A stretch of 64,000 nt of DNA from a bacterium (GTDB taxonomy: Bacteria > Joyebacterota > Joyebacteria > Joyebacterales > Joyebacteraceae): the NCBI GenBank assembly GCA_025774935.1, contig JALGZK010000011.1, positions 1 through 64,000 on the forward strand. Reading direction: 5' to 3'. The translations under genes were made by a program, and so were the position numbers. Each line of letters begins with the position of its first letter. Positions within the stretch are counted from its first letter, which is position 1. The notes below the pieces were generated by a model that saw nothing but the letters and a program-made list of their open reading frames with translations, was not told where the DNA came from and ran no database searches. This document shows positions 8,156-15,968 of this stretch, piece after piece.

Positions 8156-8854
8156 ATGGCACCTTCAGAATCCATCGACACGACCGGCCGCGACGGCGCG
8201 GTCTCGGTAAGGTCGCTCTTCAGCCGCCTCGGGGCGGAGCGCGCAGGCGAGGGAGTGAGTGCGTCGGACGTCGTCATGGACGTCGTCGCGTTCGCAGTCA
8301 CGCTCGTCTTCGCGAGCCTCCATCGGTGGGCGGCGCACGACATCATCTGGGCCCTGTGGATCTCGAGCCTCTGTGTCGGCTACGCGCACATCGTGACAGG
8401 CATCGTCACCGGGACGATCAACTGGTTCAGCGGATCGAAGGCCGTGCAGGTCGTGGGCGCCGTCTTCACGCTCGGGTTCTTCTCCGTCCACTTCGTGGGG
8501 TTCCACTACGGCCACAGCGCGTTCCTCCACATGTTCTTTCCCCTCGTCGGCGAGGGACCGACGCCGGACTTCCCACAGACGGTGGCGGTGACGCTCAGGC
8601 TCTTCTGGCCGTTCGTCCTCATGAGCTTCGTCGCGAGATGGCGTGACCTCCCGCTCAACGGGGTCGATCTCGGCAAGAAGGGCACGTTCTCCGGTCCGTA
8701 CGCCAACGTCATCCGCATGCACATCCTCATCTTCGTGTTCGCCGGGCTCGCCATGGCCGACCTGAGCCGCCTGGCGGTCTACCCCGTCCTCGCGTTCTAC
8801 TTCTTCCCCTGGGGCGCCTTCAGAGACGCGGTCCGGAACCGCCGCAAGGGCTAG
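8156..8854 (+). CDS. DUF6498-type integral membrane protein
   Basis: 232 residues from the ATG with AGGAGGA upstream; an earlier in-frame ATG at 8126 has no ribosome site. It has five or six transmembrane helices and a His/Phe-rich core, VHFVGFHYGHSAFLHMFFPL. That core is characteristic of DUF6498 proteins, whose function is unknown. The N-terminal ~40 residues are soluble and variable. It is a single gene between the GH53 and glutamate-synthase-like genes. The family call rests on recognised sequence pattern only. Confidence 0.65.
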   Translation: MAPSESIDTTGRDGAVSVRSLFSRLGAERAGEGVSASDVVMDVVAFAVTLVFASLHRWAAHDIIWALWISSLCVGYAHIVTGIVTGTINWFSGSKAVQVVGAVFTLGFFSVHFVGFHYGHSAFLHMFFPLVGEGPTPDFPQTVAVTLRLFWPFVLMSFVARWRDLPLNGVDLGKKGTFSGPYANVIRMHILIFVFAGLAMADLSRLAVYPVLAFYFFPWGAFRDAVRNRRKG

Positions 8855-8934
8855 CTCCTACGAGCTTCCCCCGGCAATCGCCGAACCAGCGCGTCCGCCG
8901 GCGGCCGTTTCCGGTGCGCCTCTTCCCGTTGCCG

Positions 8935-8943
8935 TGGTAGAGT
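8935..8943 (+). promoter_or_regulatory. Extended -10 promoter for the rubredoxin-glutamate synthase fusion
   Basis: GTGGTAGAGT contains TGG-TAGAGT, 46 bases before the ATG at 8990, and no convincing -35. It shares its first six bases with the -10 regions at 2621, 6886 and 10664. Confidence 0.4.
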
Positions 8944-8989
8944 CTGTCCCGCCGGCATAACTCTCGAGGAATCGCTGAGGGGGTGGGTC

Positions 8990-10477
8990 ATGGCCAGATT
9001 CCGCTGCGACGTGTGCAACACGTTCGAGTACGATGACACGCGAGGCGACTCCCGGACCGGCATTAAGCCCGGAACGCTTCTCGAGGACTTCCCCGACGAC
9101 TGGCGTTGCCCGATCTGCGACTCGAAGAAGGAGCACCTCCAACCGGTCCACGAGAAGGTCAAGACGGTCCGCGTGCACGAGACGATCATCGACCCGACCA
9201 GAGGCGCGGAGGACACGATCGTCTACGAGGCCACGAAGGCGATCGACGCCGAGAGCTACCTCGGAGAGTGGCGCCGCGAGACCGACGCCCTCGAACGCCA
9301 CATGGAGGACATCCACAGGATCTCCGTCACCGGTGAATCAATCATCGAGCCCATGCGCACCCGGCGGGACGTCATCTCGTGGGACGAGATCCTCATCAAG
9401 GGCGCGCAGCTGGCGAGGATCCCCCTGAACCAGGACGATCCGGTGAACACGAGAACGGTCATCGGTCCGTCCGCCAGGAAGCCGCTCGAGATCGAGACCC
9501 CGGTGTTCGTAACACACATGTCGTTCGGCGCCCTCTCGAGGGAGGTCAAGGTGGCGCTTGCCAAGGGAAGCGCCGCCGTGAGGACGGCCGTGTGCTCGGG
9601 GGAGGGGGGCATTCTCCCCGAAGCGCGGGCCGCGTCCTACCGGTACATCTTCGAGTACGTCCCGAACGAGTACAGCGTCTCCACGGAGAACCTCGCGGCC
9701 TCTGATGCGATCGAGATCAAGATCGGGCAGTCCTCCAAGCCCGGAATGGGCGCCCACCTCCCCGCGGAGAAGGTCACGAAGGAGATCGGGGAGATTCGCG
9801 GCTTTCCGGAGGGAAGCGACATCGCGAGCCCCGCCAGGTTCGAGGACATCCGGAGCGCCGACGACCTCAAGCATAAGGTCGACTGGCTCCGGAAGGAGTC
9901 GGGAGGGAGGCCGATCGGCATCAAGCTGGCCGCCGGTCACATCGAAGCCGACCTCGGGGTCGCCCTGGCTGCCGAGCCGGACTTCATCACGATCGATGGG
10001 CGACCGGGAGCGACCGCAGCATCCCCGCAGTTCATCAAGGCGGCGACATCGGTCCCGACCATCTTCGCGCTCTACCGGGCGCGGAAGTTCCTCGACGAGA
10101 ACGGCGCGAAGGACGTGTCGCTGGTGATAACGGGCGGGCTTCGCGTATCCCCGGACTTCGCGAAGGCGCTCGCGATGGGGGCCGACGCCGTGGCGATCGG
10201 CACGGCAGCGCTCATGGCCACCGCGTGCCAGCAGTACCGGCTCTGCGACACCGGTAAGTGCCCGGTCGGCGTCACCACGCAGGACGAAGAGAGCCGGGCG
10301 AGGCTTCGGGTCGACATCTCCGCGAAGAAGCTCGAGAACTTCCTCCGCGTCTCGACCGACGAGCTTCGGGACTTCGCCCGCCTGACAGGGAAGGATGACG
10401 TCCACGCACTCTCGGTCGGGGATCTTTGCACAACATCTTCCGAGGTGTCAGGGAACACCGAGATTCCTCACGTCTAG
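8990..10477 (+). CDS. Rubredoxin domain fused to FMN-dependent glutamate-synthase-like protein
   Basis: 495 residues. Residues 1-52 form a rubredoxin-type iron site (CDVCNTFEYD ... DWRCPICDSKKE, two CxxC pairs). After a linker comes a complete GltB central/FMN domain (about 110-480). It contains SGEGGILPEA, GQSSKPGMGAHLPAEKV, IGIKLAAGHIEADLG and the 3Fe-4S cysteines in CQQYRLCDTGKCPVG. Archaeal-type and stand-alone GltS proteins use this domain to make glutamate from 2-oxoglutarate with ammonia supplied by a partner. The amidotransferase (GATase-II) domain is missing, so activity as a true glutamate synthase is uncertain. The fused rubredoxin suggests electrons come from a low-potential one-electron donor. 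Confidence 0.85.
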   Translation: MARFRCDVCNTFEYDDTRGDSRTGIKPGTLLEDFPDDWRCPICDSKKEHLQPVHEKVKTVRVHETIIDPTRGAEDTIVYEATKAIDAESYLGEWRRETDALERHMEDIHRISVTGESIIEPMRTRRDVISWDEILIKGAQLARIPLNQDDPVNTRTVIGPSARKPLEIETPVFVTHMSFGALSREVKVALAKGSAAVRTAVCSGEGGILPEARAASYRYIFEYVPNEYSVSTENLAASDAIEIKIGQSSKPGMGAHLPAEKVTKEIGEIRGFPEGSDIASPARFEDIRSADDLKHKVDWLRKESGGRPIGIKLAAGHIEADLGVALAAEPDFITIDGRPGATAASPQFIKAATSVPTIFALYRARKFLDENGAKDVSLVITGGLRVSPDFAKALAMGADAVAIGTAALMATACQQYRLCDTGKCPVGVTTQDEESRARLRVDISAKKLENFLRVSTDELRDFARLTGKDDVHALSVGDLCTTSSEVSGNTEIPHV

Positions 10478-10806
10478 GGCAGCCCCGGGCCGCTTCCCGC
10501 AGCGAGCCCAGTCCGCATTCTAGTCCCCCAGACGGCCTCCCAGAGGCCCTCCGGACCGCCCCGCGCGACTCCCTCCTTTCCCGAGACGGAGCATTTTGCA
10601 CCAAGTGCACATGCGGCCACTCTCTACTTGCCTAAACTTGTATATTGCGTTCAGGCGGCTGAGGTGGTATCATAAAGTCTTGACGGTAGCACATACCTTG
10701 GGAGCACTGAGCCGGGGGCGGTCGCCCGGACGTTCTTGTTCCGTGTGGCCGATGTCCTCGTTTGAGGTTCGTACCCTCGGAGTCGTGCAAGCTCGGGGAG
10801 GGACCG
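10478..10806. other. 329-base intergenic region
   Basis: It holds the promoter at 10645-10673 for the first two-gene module. The stretch 10478-10640 is GC-rich with no coding frame or clear hairpin that I can support. Confidence 0.5.
10645..10673 (+). promoter_or_regulatory. Promoter of module 1 (small sorted protein plus fibre-like protein)
   Basis: -35 TTGCGT (10645-10650), 17-base spacer, -10 TATCAT (10668-10673) preceded by TGG as an extended -10. The predicted leader to the ATG at 10807 is about 130 bases, nearly the same as in module 2. Confidence 0.6.
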
Positions 10807-11331
10807 ATGAGACTGAAAGCGTTGCTGGCCGTTGCCAGTATCCTGTTGATTCTCCCGGCCGCGGGGGTGGCACAGTTCGTGATGCCCTACAGCGTTGTGG
10901 GGAGCGGCGGCGGAGCGATGACGGGGGCTAGCCACCAGATGAACGGAACGGTTGGCCAGGCCGCGATCGGCGTCGTCAGCGGGCCGAACAACACCAACGA
11001 GATCGGCTTCTGGTATCGCCCCGGTTGGATCCTGACCGGAGTGGAGGACGCGGGTGATCTGTACCCCAACACCTTCTGGCTCGGACAGAACCACCCGAAT
11101 CCTTTCAACCCGGTGACGACGATCCAGTTCGGTCTGCCCAAGAGCGCGCACGTCACGATGAAGCTCTACGACGCTTCCGGTCGTGAGGTGATGACGCTCG
11201 TCGACGGGCAGGTCGACGCGGGCTTCCACGACACCGTCGTCGACGGGTCGGGTCTCGCAAGCGGCGTCTACTTCTGCAGGATGGTCTCGGAGAGGTTCGT
11301 CGAGGCGAGGAAGCTGGTGTTGCTGAAGTAG
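10807..11331 (+). CDS. Small secreted protein with type-IX-like C-terminal sorting domain (module 1)
   Basis: 174 residues from an ATG preceded by GGGGAGGGACC. A signal peptide (ALLAVASILLILPAAGVAQ) precedes a Gly-rich motif, VVGSGGGAMTGASHQMNG then TVGQAAIGVVSGP and EIGFWY. That motif is frequent in secreted proteins of FCB-type bacteria. The C-terminal 85 residues carry QNHPNPFNPVTTIQFGLP, YDASGREVMTLVDG, LASGVYFCRM and a final RKLVLLK, the pattern of the FlgD-Ig/type-IX sorting domain. Little more than signal, motif and sorting domain is present. The gene is duplicated at 15319 with the same length. It probably acts with the fibre-like protein 119 bases downstream. Confidence 0.8.
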   Translation: MRLKALLAVASILLILPAAGVAQFVMPYSVVGSGGGAMTGASHQMNGTVGQAAIGVVSGPNNTNEIGFWYRPGWILTGVEDAGDLYPNTFWLGQNHPNPFNPVTTIQFGLPKSAHVTMKLYDASGREVMTLVDGQVDAGFHDTVVDGSGLASGVYFCRMVSERFVEARKLVLLK

Positions 11332-11450
11332 CGGGTGCGGAACGTCCCCTCGACGCCGTTCGAGGCCGGGGTGGAGTGAGGCGGCGGGCGTCGGCGGGCT
11401 GACTGAGAGAGATGAGACGAGCGAGAAGAGCGGAGAAGGAGGCTCTTGGA

Positions 11451-14400
11451 ATGAGACGGGCACTTGTCCTTTGCGCGCTGCTGACGCTGATCGCTGGGCC
11501 GCAGGTGGTCTCTGCGGACGTCCCTGAGCTGATCAGCTACCAGGGAGTGCTTCTGGATGGCACGGGCGTCCCTGTGGAGGATGGTAGCTATCTCCTTACG
11601 TTCCAGATCTACGACGTCGACACGGGCGGGACGCCGCTCTGGGGAGAAGGCCAGCTGGTCACGGTGACCGACGGCGTGTTCGAGGCAGTCCTGGGAAGCA
11701 TCACGCCAATCTTCCTCCAGTTCAACGTTCCCTACTGGCTCGGTGTGTCGATCGGTGGCGACGCCGAGCTCACCCCGCGAACCGAACTGACGACATCGCC
11801 GTACGCGTTCCGCGCGAAGTACGCGGATTTCGCGGCGGACCTCGACTGGGAGACCGCCGGCGACGACATCTACCGCACCCTGGGCAACGTGGGGATCGGC
11901 ACGGACACTCCGGTCTACATCCTCGACGTCGCCGACACGATGCGCGCCACCGGCTTCGTGATGCCGACGGGCGCCACCGATGGCTACGTCCTGACCTCCG
12001 ACGCGACGGGCGTCGCGAGCTGGCAGCCCGGAGGGGGTGCCGGTACCGGCGACATCACCGGCGTGGAGGCGGGCGCTGGCATGACCGGCGGCGGGGACAC
12101 GGGCGACGTGATCCTCGACGTCGGGGCTGGTGACGGCATCGCGGTCGCAGCGGATGACGTGTCTGTGGCCGTCGCTGACATCGCTGGAGACGGGCTCTCC
12201 GACGATGGTCTGAATGACCTCCAGGTGAACACAGGCGCGGGCCTCACGATCGACACCGACGCCGTTGCCCTCGGGCCGACCTACCTCGACGGCAGCGCGT
12301 ACGACGCCGTCTTCGTGAACGAGGGACAGGCCGACGCCATTACGGCCGACATGCTCCTTCCGGATGTCGTGTCGAGCATCTCCGGCGTGTCGAACGACGC
12401 GGGCGACGTGGCCCTCGTGGCGGGAACGAACGTCGTGATCACCCCAGACGACGTCGGAAACACGATCACGATCGATGCGACGGGCGGCGGGGATGGCGAC
12501 ATCACCGCGGTGAACGCCAACGACGGTCTCGTGGGCGGTGGCGACACCGGCGACGTGGACCTCGCGGTCGCCGATGGGGCGGGCTTCGTGGTCCTCCCCG
12601 ACAGCATGTACGTCAACACCGGCGTCGGGCTCGAGGTGGACGCGGACGCGGTCGAGCTGACCGACGCGTACGCCACGGGACTCTCCTACGACTCCAGGTT
12701 CGTCAACGAGAACGAGCCGGACGCGATCTCGCTCGCCATGATCCAGCCGGACGTGGTCTCGAGCGTAGACGGAGTCGCGAACGATGGCGGTGACGTCGAC
12801 TTCGTCGCGGGCGCAGGCGTCACGATCACGCCGGACGACGACCTGAACACAATCACTTTCGAGGCGGCCGGAGGCGGCGACATCACCGCCGTGATAGCCG
12901 GTGCGGGCCTCGCGGGCGGCGGGACCGAGGGAGACGTGACGCTTGACGTCTCGGGAGTCACGGCGGACCTCATCACTCCCGACATCGTCTCGAGCGTGGA
13001 CGGGGTCGTGAACGACGGTGGCGACATCGACCTCATCGCGGGCACGAACATCACGATCACGCCAGACGACGTCGGGAACACGATCACGATCGACGCCGCC
13101 GCGGGAGATGATGGGGACTGGACGATCTCCGGCTCCGACCTGATTCCAGCGGTTGCCGGGAACGTCGGCATCGGCGACGCGACTCCGGCCTACAAGCTCA
13201 CGGTCGAGGCCGAGAACAGCAAGACCGCGAACTTCCTCTTGACCGAGACGAACGACACCGGCGAGGGACGCGCGGCCGTGCACGCGCAGCGCAACCGCAC
13301 GCTTCTGAACAGCGGCGCCACGTTCGCCTACGACCAGACGAACAACGCGATCGTCGGCTACAACGCATACGGCGACCCGCGGACCTTCGGCGTGGCCGGT
13401 TACACTGAGTTCACGTTGAACCGGACAGGCGGCGTGTTCGGCTCGAACTCCGACGCCTCCTGCTGGGGCGCGCTCGGGTTCTTCGATTTCTTCGGCGAGA
13501 GCTACGGCATGTATACGCCGAACATGGTGTGGATCGGCGGCAACGTCGGCATCGGCACCGAAGGCGCTCCCCAGAATAAGCTCGACGTCAACGGGACGCT
13601 GAGGGCCAACGTTCTCAGGCTCACCAACGGCGTGACGTCGGGGTACTTTCTCCAGACGGACTCGGATGGCGTCGGGAGCTGGCAGCCGATCCCGCCTGAC
13701 GACGACTGGACCGTCTCCGGCTCGGACATGTACTCGACGGTCGCCGGAAACGTCGGTATTGGCACAACGACCCCGGCCACGAAGCTCGAGGTCACGGGTA
13801 CGGTGACCGCGACGGCTTTCGTGGGCGACGGCAGTGGTCTCACCAACCTGCCCGCAGGCGTCGAGACCGATCCTGTATTCGGTGCGTCCGAGGCGGCGCT
13901 CCTCGTGGCCGGCGACAAGGCGAACTACGACGCTGCCTTCGGTTGGGGCGACCACGGCCTCGCGGGCTACCTCACGAGCTACACGGAGACCGATCCGGTC
14001 TACGGCGCGTCCGAGGCAGCGCTGCTCGTCGCGGGCGACAAGGCGAACTACGACGCTGCCTTCGGTTGGGGCGACCACGGCCTCGTGGGCTACCTCACGA
14101 GCTACACGGAGACCGATCCGGTCTACGGCGCGTCCGAGGCGGCGCTGCTCGTGGCCGGCGACAAGGCGAACCTGGACACCGCGTTCGGATGGGGTGACCA
14201 CAGCACCGCAGGCTATCTCACGAGCCAGTACTGGACGCAGACCGGTTCTGATGTCTACTACAACACGGGCGACGTCGGCATCGGGACGTCCACTCCGGGA
14301 GCCGCGTTGGATGTCGTTTCAACAGGCACGGGTCTCGCAGTGAGTGTCACAGCGAACTCCTTCGTGACCGCCGCCATCATGGGCGTGAGCACGACGCAGG

Positions 14401-14960
14401 ACATCGGCATCGGCGAGACCGTGCTCGAGCTCGCCGCGGGCACGAGTGCGAACGACGACTCTTACTTCATCGAGGCGCTCCGCGGAACCGACCCGGTCTT
14501 CCGCGTCTGGGGCGACGGTGACGTGACTGCAGACGGCGCTTTCACCGGCGGGGGAGCGGATTTCGCCGAGATGTTCGCGGTGAGCACCGGTGCAGGTTCC
14601 TCGGAGCCGGGCGACGTCATGGTTATCGACCCGTCTGCCACGAGGAAGATCGTGAAGTCGAGCAAGGCGCGGTCGACGCTCGTGAGCGGAATCTACAGCA
14701 CGAAGCCTGGGTTCATCGGGTCTGAGGACTGGAGCCGGAACGCGAGCGACGAGATTCCGCTCGCAGTGGTCGGCATCGTGCCGTGCAAGGTCTCGTGCGA
14801 GAATGGCGCGATCACTCCGGGTGACCTCCTCGTGACTTCGAGCATTCCCGGTCACGCCATGCGGGATGAGACCCCGCGTCCCGGGACAATCCTTGGTAAG
14901 GCCCTCGAGGGGCTCGATTCGGGCACTGGTGTGGTGAAGGTGCTCGTGACCCTCCAGTAA
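11451..14960 (+). CDS. Large secreted fibre-like repeat protein (module 1)
   Basis: 1,169 residues from an ATG with GGAGG upstream. A signal peptide is followed by the N-terminal domain seen in many FCB fibre-like proteins (ISYQGVLLDGTG, then LGVSIGGDAELTPRTEL and SPYAFRAKY). The middle is a long chain of tail-fibre-like beta repeats (VSSVDGVANDGGDVDFVAG, ITPDDVGNTITIDA) and GNVGIGT motifs. Three near-identical 41-residue tandem repeats follow (about 805-927). The C-terminal ~140 residues (ADFAEMFAVS ... IPLAVVGIVPCKVSC ... GTILGKALEGLDSG) resemble the terminal domain of peptidase-G2-like fibre proteins. It likely forms a surface fibre. No catalytic residues can be named with confidence. Confidence 0.8.
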   Translation: MRRALVLCALLTLIAGPQVVSADVPELISYQGVLLDGTGVPVEDGSYLLTFQIYDVDTGGTPLWGEGQLVTVTDGVFEAVLGSITPIFLQFNVPYWLGVSIGGDAELTPRTELTTSPYAFRAKYADFAADLDWETAGDDIYRTLGNVGIGTDTPVYILDVADTMRATGFVMPTGATDGYVLTSDATGVASWQPGGGAGTGDITGVEAGAGMTGGGDTGDVILDVGAGDGIAVAADDVSVAVADIAGDGLSDDGLNDLQVNTGAGLTIDTDAVALGPTYLDGSAYDAVFVNEGQADAITADMLLPDVVSSISGVSNDAGDVALVAGTNVVITPDDVGNTITIDATGGGDGDITAVNANDGLVGGGDTGDVDLAVADGAGFVVLPDSMYVNTGVGLEVDADAVELTDAYATGLSYDSRFVNENEPDAISLAMIQPDVVSSVDGVANDGGDVDFVAGAGVTITPDDDLNTITFEAAGGGDITAVIAGAGLAGGGTEGDVTLDVSGVTADLITPDIVSSVDGVVNDGGDIDLIAGTNITITPDDVGNTITIDAAAGDDGDWTISGSDLIPAVAGNVGIGDATPAYKLTVEAENSKTANFLLTETNDTGEGRAAVHAQRNRTLLNSGATFAYDQTNNAIVGYNAYGDPRTFGVAGYTEFTLNRTGGVFGSNSDASCWGALGFFDFFGESYGMYTPNMVWIGGNVGIGTEGAPQNKLDVNGTLRANVLRLTNGVTSGYFLQTDSDGVGSWQPIPPDDDWTVSGSDMYSTVAGNVGIGTTTPATKLEVTGTVTATAFVGDGSGLTNLPAGVETDPVFGASEAALLVAGDKANYDAAFGWGDHGLAGYLTSYTETDPVYGASEAALLVAGDKANYDAAFGWGDHGLVGYLTSYTETDPVYGASEAALLVAGDKANLDTAFGWGDHSTAGYLTSQYWTQTGSDVYYNTGDVGIGTSTPGAALDVVSTGTGLAVSVTANSFVTAAIMGVSTTQDIGIGETVLELAAGTSANDDSYFIEALRGTDPVFRVWGDGDVTADGAFTGGGADFAEMFAVSTGAGSSEPGDVMVIDPSATRKIVKSSKARSTLVSGIYSTKPGFIGSEDWSRNASDEIPLAVVGIVPCKVSCENGAITPGDLLVTSSIPGHAMRDETPRPGTILGKALEGLDSGTGVVKVLVTLQ
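13863..14231 (+). repeat. Three tandem 123-base coding repeats
   Basis: Copies begin at 13863, 13986 and 14109, exactly 123 bases apart. Each encodes 41 residues starting ETDPV(F/Y)GASEAALLVAG and containing FGWGDHGLAGYLTS. Copies 1 and 2 are almost identical at the DNA level, and copy 3 diverges in its second half. The unit keeps the frame and lies inside the module 1 fibre gene. Confidence 0.9.
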
Positions 14961-14991
14961 GTTCCAGCGACAGAAGCAGCGGACAGTGCCA

Positions 14992-15025
14992 CGGCTGGCC
15001 GGCGATTCGCCGGCCAGCCGTTTCC
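14992..15025 (+). terminator. Terminator hairpin of module 1
   Basis: A perfect 14-base inverted repeat (CGGCTGGCCGGCGA and its complement, 14992-15005 and 15007-15020) follows the stop codon by 31 bases. It is followed by TTTCCCT, a short and imperfect U-tract. Confidence 0.7.
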
Positions 15026-15152
15026 CTGCGTCCGAGACCCTCGCGCCACGGGTAGCACGCCTCGGTCGGGCGACCGCCTCTCTGACGGGCGCATTTGAAC
15101 AGCCTCACTTTAATGAGCATCGACTCAGTCCATCCCGGCGTCGACTTATATC

Positions 15153-15181
15153 TTGCATTTGTCCACCCATAGTGCTATTCT
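15153..15181 (+). promoter_or_regulatory. Promoter of module 2
   Basis: -35 TTGCAT (15153-15158), 17-base spacer, -10 TATTCT (15176-15181) preceded by TGC as an extended -10. The ATG of the small protein is 138 bases downstream of the -10. Confidence 0.65.
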
Positions 15182-15318
15182 TTCGTGAATCGCAGCCGGT
15201 GTTCACATGACGAGCCACACCGTATTCGACTCTCCCCAGCGAATCGAGACCGCGCCCGCCAGCAAGGCGGGACACACGTGTGCGTGCCACGGGGATGGTT
15301 GGTTGAAAGGAGGGAACG

Positions 15319-15843
15319 ATGAGGCGCATGACAACGCTCCTTGTTGTCGCGATGATCTTCCTGCTCCTGCCTCTTGCTTCGAGCGGACAGATCACCCTGC
15401 CGTACGATGTCGTGGGGTGCGGGGGTGGGGAGATGAGCGGCGTCGGCAACGTGGTCCGGGGGACGCTCGGCCAGGGCTGCATCGGCGTCGCCAGCGGCCC
15501 GGGGAACATTCACGAGATCGGCTTCTGGTACCTCTTCGGGGAGCCGGGCACGGGAATCGACGAGGGTGACCTCACCCCAACGAGGTACTGGCTCGGTCAG
15601 AACCACCCGAACCCGTTCAACCCGATGACGACGCTCAAGTTCTCATTGCCCCAGCTCACTCGCGTGATCATGAAGCTCTACGACGCTTCGGGGCGCGAGG
15701 TTCGCACACTCGTAGACGAGGAGCTCCCGGCCGGTCACCACAGTACTGTCGTAGAGGCGCAGGGACTCGCGTCCGGCATCTACTTCTGCCGCATGGTGGC
15801 GGGTAGCTTCGTGGAAACTCGGAAGCTCGTACTACTCAAATAG
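15319..15843 (+). CDS. Small secreted protein with type-IX-like C-terminal sorting domain (module 2)
   Basis: 174 residues from an ATG with AAAGGAGGGAACG upstream. It is a paralogue of the protein at 10807, with the same length and architecture. There is a signal peptide (LLVVAMIFLLLPLASSGQ), the Gly-rich segment VVGCGGGEMSGVGNVVRG then TLGQGCIGVASGP and EIGFWY, and a sorting domain with QNHPNPFNPMTTLKFSLP, YDASGREVRTLVDE and RKLVLLK. Unlike its paralogue, it has two extra cysteines in the Gly-rich segment that could pair. It is the first gene of the second module. Function unknown. Confidence 0.8.
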   Translation: MRRMTTLLVVAMIFLLLPLASSGQITLPYDVVGCGGGEMSGVGNVVRGTLGQGCIGVASGPGNIHEIGFWYLFGEPGTGIDEGDLTPTRYWLGQNHPNPFNPMTTLKFSLPQLTRVIMKLYDASGREVRTLVDEELPAGHHSTVVEAQGLASGIYFCRMVAGSFVETRKLVLLK

Positions 15844-15906
15844 GAGCGGGCCGGTCCTCAGCGCGGCCCACAGGACCGCGCTTGGGGGCGAGCCCAGGCC
15901 CGCTCC
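15843..15906 (+). repeat. Branched inverted repeat between the two module 2 genes
   Basis: A perfect 10-base outer stem (GGAGCGGGCC at 15843-15852 with its complement at 15897-15906) encloses an inner stem (GGTCCT at 15853-15858 with AGGACC at 15872-15877). It begins on the last base of the stop codon and lies 63 bases before the next ATG. No U-tract follows, so an mRNA-stability, processing or partial-termination element is more likely than a full terminator. Confidence 0.55.
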
Positions 15907-15968
15907 GACCGACCTTGGACTCAGGGTGTACTGGTCGGATGCGCGGCTGGACTGAAGGAGGTGCGCAA

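Larger units (their letters stand above)
14961..15318. other. 358-base gap between the two modules
   Basis: Contains the terminator at 14992-15025 that closes module 1 and the promoter at 15153-15181 that opens module 2. The stretch 15182-15318 is the predicted untranslated leader, with no coding frame that I can support. Confidence 0.6.

Noticed and set aside
11268-14201. Long minus-strand open frame antisense to the first fibre gene
   Set aside because: Its composition is Arg/Val/Asp/His-rich with no domain, signal or ribosome site. It is a high-GC shadow of the plus-strand gene, which has clear repeats and a signal peptide.
13863-14231. Possible CRISPR array or mobile repeat
   Set aside because: The repeats are contiguous, in frame and encode fibre domains. 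There are no spacers and no cas genes.
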